A DNA stretch of 64,000 nucleotides, from positions 3,857,501-3,921,500 of the forward strand of contig NZ_CP053562.1 in NCBI RefSeq assembly GCF_002085925.2. Direction: 5' to 3'. The first letter of the stretch is position 1. Each line of letters opens with the position of its first letter. A model generated the notes under the pieces. That model worked only from the letters and a program-made list of their open reading frames with translations, searched no databases and was not told the origin of the DNA. Origin of the DNA: Thioclava electrotropha (lineage in GTDB: Bacteria > Pseudomonadota > Alphaproteobacteria > Rhodobacterales > Rhodobacteraceae). Below, piece after piece: positions 51,639-60,328 of this stretch. The position numbers and the translations under genes are program-made.

Positions 51639-53183
51639 CTATCCGTCCTGCGGTTCGGCTTTCAGTTCCAGCTTACCGCCGCCTTTCGGCAGATCGTCAA
51701 TGGTCAGCGGCGCCGAGGGCCGCGCCAGCCGCGCCCGCACCACCCACAAGAGCCGATGCTGCGCCCGGGTGATCGCGACATAGGCCAGCCGCTTCCACAG
51801 CGGGATGCCCGCCTCGATGCGCCCTGCCCGGTAGGCCGCATAGATATCCGGCGCGAAGACCTGCACGTCTTCCCATTGCGAGCCCTGCGCCTTGTGGATC
51901 GTCACCGCCGCGCCATGCAGGAAGGTCGCGCCCATCCGGGCCGCGAAAGGAATGAACGGCTCCTCCTCGTCCGGCATCTCGATCTTCACGATCGAGGCCG
52001 CCGAGAGCCGCGGATCTTCCGCCCCCATCACATGCAGCCGCGAGAAGCCGGGCTTCTTGCCGGGGCCGAGATAGATCACCTGCGCGCCCTTGATCAGGCC
52101 GCGCGCCTCCAGATCGATCCGCTTCTTGCGGTGTTTCACCGGCAGTTCGATCCCGTCGCAGATCAAGGGCTCGCCCGGCAGCATCATGTCGGCCGGCGCG
52201 GAATGCGCGGCGCGGAAGGCATGGATCAGCCGGATGCGCGTCGCGTTGCGCCAGACCAGCACCGGCGAGCGCGCCATCAGATCGCTCTCCACCCGCTCGG
52301 CCCAGACGACGCGATCGTCCTTGGCGGCGGCCTTCTCGATCTCGCGCTCGAACTGCTCGAAGGTCAGGTTCTCATCGCCCAGCATATGCGCCAGATCGAG
52401 GATCGGGTTATCCTCGGCCTGCCGGTGGATACGGTGCAGGATGTGTTTTCGCTCGTCGGGCAGACGCTCAAAGACCATCTCGCCCGACTGGTTCACGGGC
52501 GCCAGCTGCGCCGGATCGCCGAACAGCACCAGCGTCGGGAAAATCTCGCGCAGATCGTCGAACTGGCGCTCGTCGAGCATCGAGGCCTCATCGACAAACC
52601 CGATATCGAGCGGATCTTCGCGCCGCTTCCAGCCATTGATGAAATCCGAGCCGCGCAGCCCCGCCGAGGCCAGCGCCGCCGGGATCGATTTGTGCAGCTC
52701 GTAGAACGCCTTCGCCCGGTCGAGCGTCGCTTCGGTCAGGCCCATCTCGATCAGCAGTTCGGGCTTGGGCCGCTCGCCCTGCCCGGTCAGCCATTCCGCG
52801 ATCCGCTCATATTCGGGATCGTAGACGGGGGTGTAGAGAATGCGGTGGATCGTCGTCGCGGGCACCCCGCGCGAGCGCAACACGCTCGCCGCCTTGTTCG
52901 TGGGCGCGAGGATCGCCAGCGTGCGTTTTTCCTTGCGCCGCTTGCCCTCGAAATCGCCCGAGACCAGATCGACGCCTGCCGCCTCCAGCGCTTTATAAAG
53001 CTCCGCCAGAAGCAGCGTCTTGCCCGATCCCGCCTTGCCGATCACCGAAAGGACGCGTTTGCTGCCGCTTTCGGGCGTCATCGCGCCTTCGAGAATATCG
53101 ACCCCCGCCGCCTCGAGCGCGGAAGCAACGGCATCCCAAGCCTCGGCCTGGTCCTCGGAAAACTGGATCATGAGGGTCGTCAT
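51639..53183 (-). CDS. RecD/Dda-like superfamily 1 DNA helicase
   Basis: A 514-residue ATPase. Walker A is SVIGKAGSGKTLLLAEL (about 48-64), motif Ia is AILAPTNKAASVLR, Walker B is GFVDEASMLD (about 196), motif III is VLFGDPAQLAPVN, motif V is GAAVTIHKAQGSQWEDVQVF and motif VI is YVAITRAQHRLLW. It resembles Dda or RecD2 helicases. No RecB/RecC partner is nearby. It stands alone, and both ends touch inverted copies of a 22-base repeat. Its role may be DNA repair or recombination, inferred from the family only. Confidence 0.88.
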   Translation of the reverse strand: MTTLMIQFSEDQAEAWDAVASALEAAGVDILEGAMTPESGSKRVLSVIGKAGSGKTLLLAELYKALEAAGVDLVSGDFEGKRRKEKRTLAILAPTNKAASVLRSRGVPATTIHRILYTPVYDPEYERIAEWLTGQGERPKPELLIEMGLTEATLDRAKAFYELHKSIPAALASAGLRGSDFINGWKRREDPLDIGFVDEASMLDERQFDDLREIFPTLVLFGDPAQLAPVNQSGEMVFERLPDERKHILHRIHRQAEDNPILDLAHMLGDENLTFEQFEREIEKAAAKDDRVVWAERVESDLMARSPVLVWRNATRIRLIHAFRAAHSAPADMMLPGEPLICDGIELPVKHRKKRIDLEARGLIKGAQVIYLGPGKKPGFSRLHVMGAEDPRLSAASIVKIEMPDEEEPFIPFAARMGATFLHGAAVTIHKAQGSQWEDVQVFAPDIYAAYRAGRIEAGIPLWKRLAYVAITRAQHRLLWVVRARLARPSAPLTIDDLPKGGGKLELKAEPQDG

Positions 53184-53255
53184 GGCGCGACCTTACCTGC
53201 GCGCCTTGGCGGGCGGAAGGGCGAAAGGGCGCGGTTTTCGTGGGGTCCGACGCCG

Positions 53256-53277
53256 GGAGCCTCCGGCGGGGATATTT
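53256..53277 (-). repeat. Dispersed repeat (AAATATCCC type), copy D, inverted partner of copy C
   Basis: The 22-base sequence here is the exact reverse complement of 51613-51634. It lies 73 bases upstream of the helicase start and 51 bases past the ecm stop. The pair therefore brackets the helicase gene. Confidence 0.75.
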
Positions 53278-53327
53278 GGGTCGAGAAGAAGACGCCGCTT
53301 CTTCCCGATCCCAAACGGGTTGCGCGC

Positions 53328-55298
53328 TCAGGCGGCTTTCTCGGCCGGGGTCGCGAGCGTCACGATATCCATCATGATCCGGTTCAGCTCGAAATCCTTG
53401 GGCGTGTAGACGCGCGCGACGCCGAAGCTCAGGAGCTTCTTCGCATCCTCATCCGGGATGATCCCGCCGACGACGACCGGGACATGGTCGAGGCCAGCCG
53501 CGCGCATCCGCTCCATCAGCTCCTCGATCAGGGGGATATGCGAGCCCGACAGGATCGACAGGCCCACCACATGCGCCTCGTCCTCGATTGCTTTGGCGAC
53601 GATCTGTTCGGGCGTCAGGCGGATGCCGTCATAGGTGATGTCCATCCCGCAATCGCGGGCGCGGAAGGCGATCTGCTCGGCGCCGTTCGAGTGGCCGTCG
53701 AGGCCCGGCTTGCCGACGAGGAATTTCAGGCGACGACCCAGCTGCGAGCTGACCGCATCCACGGCCTCGCGGATATCGTCGAGCCCTTCGGTCTGGTTCG
53801 AGGGCGAGCGCGAGACGCCCGTGGGGCCGCGATACTCGCCATGAACCGCGCGCATCACGCCCGCCCATTCGCCGGTGGTCGCGCCCGCTTTCGCGGCAGC
53901 AATCGAGGCGTCCATGATGTTCTTGCCGGCCTTCGCGTCCGCCTTGAGCTGAGCCAACGCGGCCTGCACGGCGGCCTCGTCACGCTCGGCGCGCCAGGCG
54001 TTCAGGCGGTCGATCTGCTCCTGCTCCACCGCCGGGTCGACGACCATGATGCCGCCATCGCCTGCGGTCAGCGGCGAGGGCTCGCCCTGCTGCCAGCGGT
54101 TCACGCCGACGACGATGGTTTCCTCGGCCTCGATGCGATTGATCCGCGCGGCATTCGATTCCACCAGACGCGACTTCATGTAGTCGATCGCGGCGATCGC
54201 CCCACCCATCGAGTCGAGCGTTTCCAGTTCGGCCCGCGCGCCGTCCTTCAGCGCCTCGACCTTCGCGGTCACGGCCGGGTTGCCGTCGAAGAGATCGCCA
54301 TATTCCAGAAGGTCGGTCTCATAGGCCATGATCTGCTGCATCCTGAGCGACCATTGCTGATCCCACGGGCGCGGCAGGCCGAGCGCTTCGTTCCACGCAG
54401 GCAGCTGCACCGCGCGGGCGCGCGCGTTTTTCGACAGCGTCACGGCCAGCATCTCGATCAGGATGCGATAGACGTTGTTCTCGGGCTGCTGTTCGGTCAG
54501 GCCCAGCGAGTTCACCTGCACGCCATAGCGGAAACGGCGGAATTTCTCGTCCTCGACGCCGTAGCGATCACGGCAGATCTCGTCCCACAGCTCGGTGAAG
54601 GCGCGCATCTTGCACATCTCGGTCACGAAGCGGATGCCCGCATTCACGAAGAAGGAGATCCGCCCGACCATCGCGGGGAAGGCCTCTTCCGGCACCTTGG
54701 TTTTCAGATCGTCCAGCACCGCAATCGCGGTCGCGAGCGCGAAGGCCAGCTCCTGCTGCGGCGTCGCCCCGGCTTCCTGCAGGTGATAGGAACACACATT
54801 CATCGGGTTCCATTTCGGCAGGTGCTCGCGGGTATAGGCCGCGACGTCGGTGATCATCGCGAGCGAGGGCTTCGGCGGGCAGATATAGGTGCCGCGCGAG
54901 AGGTATTCCTTCACCAGATCGTTCTGAACCGTCCCCTGCAGCTTCGACACATCCGCGCCCTGCTCTTCGGCCACCGCAATGTAGAGCGACAAGAGCCACG
55001 GCGCGGTCGCGTTGATCGTCATCGAGGTGTTCATCTGCTCGAGCGGGATCTCATCGAACAGCGCGCGCATGTCGCCCAGATGGCAGACCGGCACACCGAC
55101 CTTGCCCACCTCGCCGCGCGACAGGACATGATCGCTGTCATAGCCGGTCTGGGTCGGCAGGTCGAAAGCCACGGAGAGGCCCGTCTGCCCCTTGGCGAGG
55201 TTGTTGCGATAGAGCGCGTTCGAGGCGGCAGCCGTGGAATGGCCCGCATAGGTGCGAAACAGCCAGGGGCGGTCTTTGGCGGGCATCGTGTCGGTCAT
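53328..55298 (-). CDS. ecm: Ethylmalonyl-CoA mutase
   Basis: A 656-residue B12-dependent mutase. The ATG at 55298 follows GGAGG; longer in-frame starts lie at that site. The N-terminal TIM-barrel part has WLFRTYAGHSTAAASNALYR, GLSVAFDLPTQTGYD and NTSMTINATAPWLL. The C-terminal B12-binding domain has GKPGLDGHSNGAEQIA with the DxHxxG cobalt-ligand motif (about 520-535). It converts (2R)-ethylmalonyl-CoA to methylsuccinyl-CoA in the ethylmalonyl-CoA pathway for C2 assimilation. The single-subunit length and sequence favour Ecm over methylmalonyl-CoA mutase. It is divergent from ccr, the preceding enzyme. The B12 adenosyltransferase at 28526 supports it. Confidence 0.93.
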   Translation of the reverse strand: MTDTMPAKDRPWLFRTYAGHSTAAASNALYRNNLAKGQTGLSVAFDLPTQTGYDSDHVLSRGEVGKVGVPVCHLGDMRALFDEIPLEQMNTSMTINATAPWLLSLYIAVAEEQGADVSKLQGTVQNDLVKEYLSRGTYICPPKPSLAMITDVAAYTREHLPKWNPMNVCSYHLQEAGATPQQELAFALATAIAVLDDLKTKVPEEAFPAMVGRISFFVNAGIRFVTEMCKMRAFTELWDEICRDRYGVEDEKFRRFRYGVQVNSLGLTEQQPENNVYRILIEMLAVTLSKNARARAVQLPAWNEALGLPRPWDQQWSLRMQQIMAYETDLLEYGDLFDGNPAVTAKVEALKDGARAELETLDSMGGAIAAIDYMKSRLVESNAARINRIEAEETIVVGVNRWQQGEPSPLTAGDGGIMVVDPAVEQEQIDRLNAWRAERDEAAVQAALAQLKADAKAGKNIMDASIAAAKAGATTGEWAGVMRAVHGEYRGPTGVSRSPSNQTEGLDDIREAVDAVSSQLGRRLKFLVGKPGLDGHSNGAEQIAFRARDCGMDITYDGIRLTPEQIVAKAIEDEAHVVGLSILSGSHIPLIEELMERMRAAGLDHVPVVVGGIIPDEDAKKLLSFGVARVYTPKDFELNRIMMDIVTLATPAEKAA

Positions 55299-55592
55299 GG
55301 CGGCCTCCATCGGAATACGAATCTTCGCTGCGCAATATTGTTGCGCGTTGAGATGGTTTAAATTGAATTTTGTGATCCTGTCAATTCGCTGCAACGCGGC
55401 GTGACTGGTTTCACGCAGCGTCCGCGACGCGAAGCTTTATAAATAGGGGTTTGCCTGCAGCCCAAAAATCGAGAGGGACATAAAATTACAAAAACGGAAC
55501 GTCAGGGATTGAAAAGTTGCGCAGCCATGCGTATCCCTCTGAACGAACACCGCCCGATTCTGCGGCGCGGCAAGGACAGACAGGAGAAAGCC
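55299..55592. promoter_or_regulatory. Divergent ecm-ccr promoter region with TTGCGC elements
   Basis: A 294-base gap, more AT-rich than its surroundings. Upstream of ecm there is an inverted element GCGCAA (55330-55335), 5 bases, TTGCGC (55341-55346). Upstream of ccr there is a single TTGCGCA (55517-55523). AT-rich stretches at 55358-55372 and 55438-55445 could hold -10 regions. A shared regulator of the two pathway genes is likely from the layout, and the identity of the regulator is not readable. Confidence 0.45.
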
Positions 55593-56885
55593 ATGGCCCT
55601 TGATCAGGAAACCGGTATCGCGCCCTACGATGCGCCGGAGAAGGACCTTTACGAGATCGGCGAGATGCCGCCCCTCGGCTACGTCCCCCCGAAAATGTAC
55701 GCTTGGGCGATCCGTCGCGAACGCCATGGCGAGCCCGAGCAGTCGTTCCAGCAGGAAGTCGTCGACACCTGGGAGATCGACAGCCACGAAGTGCTCGTCC
55801 TCGTGATGGCCGCGGGCGTGAACTATAACGGCGTCTGGGCCGGTCTCGGCGTGCCGATTTCGCCCTTCGACGGCCACAAGCAGCCCTATCACATCGCGGG
55901 CTCCGACGCGGCGGGCATCGTCTGGAAAGTGGGCGACAAGGTCAAACGCTGGAAAGTCGGCGACGAGGTGGTGATCCACTGCAATCAGGACGACGGCGAC
56001 GACGAGGAGTGCAACGGCGGCGACCCGATGTTCTCGCCCAGCCAGCGGATCTGGGGCTACGAGACGCATGACGGCTCGTTCTCGCAGTTCACCCGCGTGC
56101 AGGCGCAGCAGCTGATGCTGCGCCCGAAGCACCTGACCTGGGAAGAGAGCGCCTGCTACACGCTGACGCTGGCCACCGCCTACCGGATGCTGTTCGGTCA
56201 CCACCCGCATGAGCTCAAGCCCGGCCAGAACGTGCTGGTCTGGGGGGCCTCGGGCGGTCTGGGCTCCTACGCGATCCAGCTTGCGAACACCGCAGGCGCC
56301 AACGCGATCGGCGTGATCTCGGACGAGAGCAAGCGTCAGTTCGTGATGGATCAGGGCGCCAAGGGCGTGATCAACCGCAAGGACTTCAAATGCTGGGGGC
56401 AGCTGCCCACGGTCAACACGCCGGAATATAACGAGTGGTTGAAAGAGGCCCGCAAGTTCGGCAAGGCGATCTGGGACATCACCGGCAAGGGCGTGAACGT
56501 GGACATGGTCTTCGAACACCCCGGCGAGGCGACCTTCCCGGTCTCGACCCTGATCGTGAAGAAGGGCGGCATGGTCGTGATCTGCGCCGGCACCTCGGGC
56601 TTCAACTGCACCTTCGACGTGCGCTACATGTGGATGCACCAGAAGCGCCTGCAGGGCTCGCACTTCGCCAACCTCAAGCAGGCGGCTTCGGCCAACAAGC
56701 TGATGGTGGAGCGGCGTCTGGACCCCTGCATGTCCGAGGTCTTCCCGTGGGATCAGATCCCGCAGGCTCATACCAAGATGCTGCGCAACGAGCATAAGCC
56801 GGGCAACATGGCGGTGCTGGTTCAGGCCCCGAAAACCGGGCTGCGTACCTTCGAGGACGCGCTGGAAGCGGGTCGCCGCGGCTGA
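55593..56885 (+). CDS. ccr: Crotonyl-CoA carboxylase/reductase
   Basis: A 430-residue MDR-superfamily enzyme. The ATG at 55593 follows AGGAGAAAG. Typical segments are YEIGEMPPLGYVPPKMYAW, AAGVNYNGVWAGLG, GSDAAGIVWKVGDKVKRWKVG, CNQDDGDDEECNGGDPMFSP and the NADPH site WGASGGLGSYAIQLA. It reductively carboxylates crotonyl-CoA with CO2 and NADPH to (2S)-ethylmalonyl-CoA. It is divergent from ecm; a terminator follows. The pathway's other genes (epimerase, mcd, mcl1) are not in this window. Confidence 0.96.
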   Translation: MALDQETGIAPYDAPEKDLYEIGEMPPLGYVPPKMYAWAIRRERHGEPEQSFQQEVVDTWEIDSHEVLVLVMAAGVNYNGVWAGLGVPISPFDGHKQPYHIAGSDAAGIVWKVGDKVKRWKVGDEVVIHCNQDDGDDEECNGGDPMFSPSQRIWGYETHDGSFSQFTRVQAQQLMLRPKHLTWEESACYTLTLATAYRMLFGHHPHELKPGQNVLVWGASGGLGSYAIQLANTAGANAIGVISDESKRQFVMDQGAKGVINRKDFKCWGQLPTVNTPEYNEWLKEARKFGKAIWDITGKGVNVDMVFEHPGEATFPVSTLIVKKGGMVVICAGTSGFNCTFDVRYMWMHQKRLQGSHFANLKQAASANKLMVERRLDPCMSEVFPWDQIPQAHTKMLRNEHKPGNMAVLVQAPKTGLRTFEDALEAGRRG

Positions 56886-56910
56886 CGACCCCTTGATGTT
56901 TCACGGGAAA

Positions 56911-56942
56911 CCCGCGCTCGGGAGGGCGCGGGTTTTCTTTTT
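56911..56942 (+). terminator. Rho-independent terminator after ccr
   Basis: A stem CCCGCGC (56911-56917) with GCGCGGG (56926-56932), extendable by three A-T pairs, is followed by TTTTCTTTTT. It begins 26 bases after the ccr stop. Confidence 0.9.
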
Positions 56943-57123
56943 GGGGGTTGAGGGGCGCGCCCGAGCCTTGGGTGGGCGCTTGATCGGTTCGTGGCTGGGC
57001 GCTTTATCTCGCAAGCCCGTCGCTCATTCGTGCCTGCGCTGGCATCGCCAATGCGCCCTCCCAGGGGGAGGGTCGGGCGCGGCCCGGGGCTAGTCGCCCC
57101 GCGCCAAGGACGCAGTCCCAAAC
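56943..57123. other. GC-rich noncoding spacer between ccr and frcA
   Basis: No gene is evident. The stretch contains short inverted repeats (GGCGCG..CGCGCC region, CCCTCCC/GGGGAGGG) at about 57058-57080 and resembles generic GC-rich intergenic filler. It lies between two convergent transcription units, each with its own terminator. Confidence 0.3.
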
Positions 57124-57156
57124 GAAAAACGCCCGGCCTTTTGGACCGGGCGCTTC
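57124..57156 (-). terminator. Rho-independent terminator after frcA
   Basis: On the minus strand a CGCCCGG/CCGGGCG stem (57130-57136 and 57146-57152) is followed by TTTTTCGTTT. It lies 19 bases past the frcA stop. Confidence 0.85.
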
Positions 57157-57174
57157 GTGTTCTCTTGCCTGCTC

Positions 57175-57957
57175 TCAAGCGGCTTCGTTCGCATCCTCGG
57201 GCTGCTTCGCGCCGGTCATGTAGGCCACCGCATCCGACATCGAATGGTTCTTCGGATCGATCACGCAGAGCCGCTTGCCCAGCCGGTGGACGTGGACACG
57301 ATCCGCCACCTCGAAGACGTGCGGCATGTTGTGCGAGATCAGGATGATCGGCAGACCTTTTGCCTTGAGGTCGAGGATCAGGTTCAGCACCTGACGGCTC
57401 TCCTTCACGCCGAGCGCCGCCGTCGGCTCGTCCATGATGATCACTTTCGACCCGAAAGCCGCCGCACGGGCCACGGCCACGCCCTGACGCTGACCACCCG
57501 ACAGCGTCTCGACCGCCTGATCGATGTCCTGAATAGTCGCCAGCCCCAGATCGTTGAGCTTCTCGCGGGCGAAGGCGCGCATCGCGGGCTTGTCGAGCAT
57601 CCGCAGCCATTTGCCCATCGGACCGGCGCGGCGCAACTCGCGCCCGACGAACATGTTGTCGACGATCGACAGCGCGGGAGAGAGCGCGAGCGTCTGGTAG
57701 ACCGTCGCGATCCCCGCATCCTGCGCCTCGAGCGGGCTCTTGAAGGAGATCGATTTGCCTTCGAGCTTGATCTCGCCCTCGTCGGCCGTAACGGCCCCGG
57801 AAATCGCCTTGATGAGCGAGGATTTCCCGGCCCCGTTATCGCCGATCACGGCCAAGATTTCGCCCGGGTAGAGATCGAAGTCGCACTCGTCGAGGGCGGT
57901 GACGCGGCCATAGCGTTTGACCAGACCGCGTGCGGTGAGAATGGGTTCTTGCGTCAT
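57175..57957 (-). CDS. frcA: Fructose-type sugar ABC transporter, ATP-binding protein
   Basis: A 260-residue single ABC domain. The ATG at 57957 overlaps the permease stop as ATGA. Walker A is GDNGAGKSSL (about 39-48), the signature LSGGQRQGVAVARA, Walker B is VIIMDEPTAALG, and the switch is LISHNMPHVFEVADRVHV. One ABC domain rather than two is the FrcA arrangement in rhizobia. It energises uptake with FrcB and FrcC. Confidence 0.9.
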   Translation of the reverse strand: MTQEPILTARGLVKRYGRVTALDECDFDLYPGEILAVIGDNGAGKSSLIKAISGAVTADEGEIKLEGKSISFKSPLEAQDAGIATVYQTLALSPALSIVDNMFVGRELRRAGPMGKWLRMLDKPAMRAFAREKLNDLGLATIQDIDQAVETLSGGQRQGVAVARAAAFGSKVIIMDEPTAALGVKESRQVLNLILDLKAKGLPIILISHNMPHVFEVADRVHVHRLGKRLCVIDPKNHSMSDAVAYMTGAKQPEDANEAA

Positions 57958-59039
57958 GCCGAAACCTTTCTGATCCATTGGTCGATAGCGACCGCGATGA
58001 TGATGAGCCAGCCGATGGCGAAGACCTGCCAGAGCACGTCCACATTCGCGAGCCGCAGCCCCGACTGGAACACGCCCACGATCAGCGCCCCGAACAATGC
58101 GCCGAGGATCGAGCCGCGCCCGCCGAAGAGCGAGATGCCCCCGATCACCACGGCGGTGATGGAATGCAGGTTCGCCTCGTAGAAGGCCTGCGGCGAGATC
58201 GAGCCCACGCGGCCGATCGACGCCCAGGCCGCGATCGCGCAGACGAGGCCGGCCAGACCGTAGACCGACAGCAGCGTGCGGTCGGTGCGGATGCCCGCCA
58301 GTTCCGCCGCCTCCTTGTCGTCGCCCACGGCATAGACGTGGCGGCCCCAGGCGGTCTTGTTCAGCAGATACCAGAGCACGAGGAACACCACGACCATCAG
58401 GACCGAACCGTAGGTCAGTCGCGCGTTGCCGACGGTGATCGTGTTGCCGAAGAATTTCAGAAGGGGCGCGAACTTGTCGATATCCTGCGAGCGGATCGAC
58501 TGCGCGCCCGAAAGCCACAGGTTCAGCGCGTAGAAGATCGACCAGGTGCCGAGCGTGGTAATGAAGGGCGGCAGTTTCACCTTGGTGACGAGGAAGCCGT
58601 TCAGCAAACCGGCGCCGGTGCCGCCGGCGAAGGAAATCAGCAGCGCGATCGGTGCGGGCACGCCCATATAGACGGCAAGGTTGCCGGCGATCACCGACAT
58701 CAGCACCATGATTGCGGCCACCGACAGATCGATACCTGCGGTCAGGATGATCAGCGATTGCGCCGCAGCCAGCATCCCGATGATCGAGACCTGCTGCATG
58801 ATCAGGGTCAGGTTGAAGGCGGAAAAGAACTTGCCCCCTGCGACCAGGCCGAACACGGCGACGGACAGCAGTAGCACGATCACCGGCACCATCGTCGGAT
58901 TGCCGTGCAGCCCGTGCTGGATCGTGCCGAGAAGCCCGCGTTTCTTACTCTTGAAGGCCGCGACGGTCTTGTCGCTTTGGTCGAGGCCGTGCTCGAAGGA
59001 CTGGCCGCGAGGCGGAACGGTCTGGGTCATGTCCGTCAT
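57954..59039 (-). CDS. frcC: Fructose-type sugar ABC transporter, permease
   Basis: A 361-residue permease with about ten hydrophobic segments. It has QSLIILTAGIDLSVAAIMVL, PPFITTLGTWSIFYAL and AVGDDKEAAELAGIRTDRTLL, the CUT2-type EAA region. The ATGA overlap with frcA shows coupling. Specificity is inferred from the FrcB-like binding protein. Confidence 0.9.
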   Translation of the reverse strand: MTDMTQTVPPRGQSFEHGLDQSDKTVAAFKSKKRGLLGTIQHGLHGNPTMVPVIVLLLSVAVFGLVAGGKFFSAFNLTLIMQQVSIIGMLAAAQSLIILTAGIDLSVAAIMVLMSVIAGNLAVYMGVPAPIALLISFAGGTGAGLLNGFLVTKVKLPPFITTLGTWSIFYALNLWLSGAQSIRSQDIDKFAPLLKFFGNTITVGNARLTYGSVLMVVVFLVLWYLLNKTAWGRHVYAVGDDKEAAELAGIRTDRTLLSVYGLAGLVCAIAAWASIGRVGSISPQAFYEANLHSITAVVIGGISLFGGRGSILGALFGALIVGVFQSGLRLANVDVLWQVFAIGWLIIIAVAIDQWIRKVSA

Positions 59040-59086
59040 CCTCTTTGTGCAATGTGGGGTGAAAGGCCGTCACGCGGCCCAAAGGA

Positions 59087-59112
59087 AAGGGCCACCGCGC
59101 GGGGCGGCCCTT
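59087..59112 (-). promoter_or_regulatory. Stem-loop in the frcB-frcC gap
   Basis: A stem AAGGGCC (59087-59093) with GGCCCTT (59106-59112), extended inside by CCGCG/CGCGG-like pairs, lies within the 92-base gap. On the minus strand it is followed by TCCTTT. In many ABC operons such a hairpin stabilises or partly ends the upstream binding-protein transcript so more FrcB than FrcC is made. That is inference here. Confidence 0.5.
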
Positions 59113-59131
59113 CCGGTCTTTCAGGCGGGGA

Positions 59132-60145
59132 TCAGCCCCAGCACTGCTTCAGGCCTTCTTCCGACGAGATCGAGTCGATGCCGTCGACCGGCTGGTCGGT
59201 GATCAGCGTCACGCCGGTGTTGTAGAAGTCGAGACCTTCGGAGTTCTGCGGCTTGGTGCCATCCTTCGCGAAGGCCGCGATCGCTTCGATGCCCATCGAG
59301 GCCATCTTCAGCGGGAACTGCATCGAGGTCGCGCCGATAATGCCTTCCTTGACGTTCTGAACGCCCGGGCAGCCGCCATCGACCGAGACGATGATCGCCT
59401 GATCCTGCATGCCGACCGATTTCAGCGCCTCATAGGCACCGGCGGCAGCGGGCTCGTTGATCGTGTAGACGACGTTGATGCCCGGATCCTTCTGGAGAAG
59501 GTTCTCCATCGCGGTGCGGCCGCCTTGCTCGTTGCCGTTGGTCACGTCATGGCCGACGATGCGCGGATCGTCTTCGTCGCCGATCTTTTTCTCGTCTTTG
59601 ATGTCGATGCCGAAGCCCTTCATGAAGCCCTGATCGCGCAGGTAATCGACCGAAACCTGGCTCGGGTTGAGGTCGAGGAAGCCGATCTTCGCATCCGCGG
59701 CCTTGTCGCCCATTTTCGCCTTGGCCCACTGACCGATCAGCTCGCCTGCCTTGAAGTTGTCGGTGGCGAAGGTCGCATCCGCAGTGTCGGCGGGCTCGAA
59801 CGGGGTGTCGAGCGCGATCACCAGCGCACCGGCCTCGCGCGCCTTCGTGACCGCGGGCGCAAGCGCACGGCTGTCGGACGGGGTGATCAGAATACCCTTG
59901 GCGCCTGCCGCGATGCAGCTTTCGACCGCCGCGACCTGGCTTTCCACGTCGCCGTCGAGCTTGCCCGCATAGGTGTTGAGCGTGATGCCCATCTCTTTGG
60001 CCTTGGCCGAGGCACCCTCTTTCATCTTCACGAAGAACGGGTTGGTGTCGGTCTTGGTGATCAGGCAGGCGGTGGTTTCCGCCCAAGCGCCCGTCGCCAT
60101 CAGCCCAAGCGCGGTCGCACCGAGAATTGCGGTTTTCTTCATCAT
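59132..60145 (-). CDS. frcB: Fructose-type sugar ABC transporter, substrate-binding protein
   Basis: A 337-residue periplasmic binding protein. The N-terminal signal peptide ([20 protein letters not shown], then AWA cleavage) is clear. It has [57 protein letters not shown] and [17 protein letters not shown], strongly resembling Sinorhizobium FrcB from memory. It should bind fructose, and mannose or ribose in relatives. It heads the minus-strand frcBCA operon, with a hairpin before frcC and a palindrome upstream. Confidence 0.92.
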   Translation of the reverse strand: MMKKTAILGATALGLMATGAWAETTACLITKTDTNPFFVKMKEGASAKAKEMGITLNTYAGKLDGDVESQVAAVESCIAAGAKGILITPSDSRALAPAVTKAREAGALVIALDTPFEPADTADATFATDNFKAGELIGQWAKAKMGDKAADAKIGFLDLNPSQVSVDYLRDQGFMKGFGIDIKDEKKIGDEDDPRIVGHDVTNGNEQGGRTAMENLLQKDPGINVVYTINEPAAAGAYEALKSVGMQDQAIIVSVDGGCPGVQNVKEGIIGATSMQFPLKMASMGIEAIAAFAKDGTKPQNSEGLDFYNTGVTLITDQPVDGIDSISSEEGLKQCWG

Positions 60146-60225
60146 GTCAGGTCTCCTCCCAGAAACAATTCAGCCGTCTCTCCGATCGGCTTCGAGGCAA
60201 ATCATGTGCGAAGACGGGGCGACTC

Positions 60226-60260
60226 GTCAATAGATAAATCACGTGGATTTATTAATTGAC
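60226..60260. promoter_or_regulatory. Palindromic operator candidate for the ROK regulator
   Basis: In the 183-base gap between frcB and the ROK regulator, GTCAATAGATAAATC (60226-60240), a 5-base spacer ACGTG, and GATTTATTAATTGAC (60246-60260) form an inverted repeat with 13 of 15 matches. It is AT-rich, long and centrally placed, typical of a repressor site of the NagC/Mlc/XylR (ROK) type. Confidence 0.75.
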
Positions 60261-60328
60261 AGAACACCCTCTGGAAGCCGATAAATACTCAGCGTAACTT
60301 AAGCGCGAGCAGCCTCGGAGAATGAACT

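Noticed and set aside
51606..55361. A 1251-codon open frame on the plus strand
   Set aside because: It runs opposite to the helicase and ecm genes, both well-supported. Long antisense frames are common in GC-rich DNA. The sequence is arginine/histidine-rich with no family motif.
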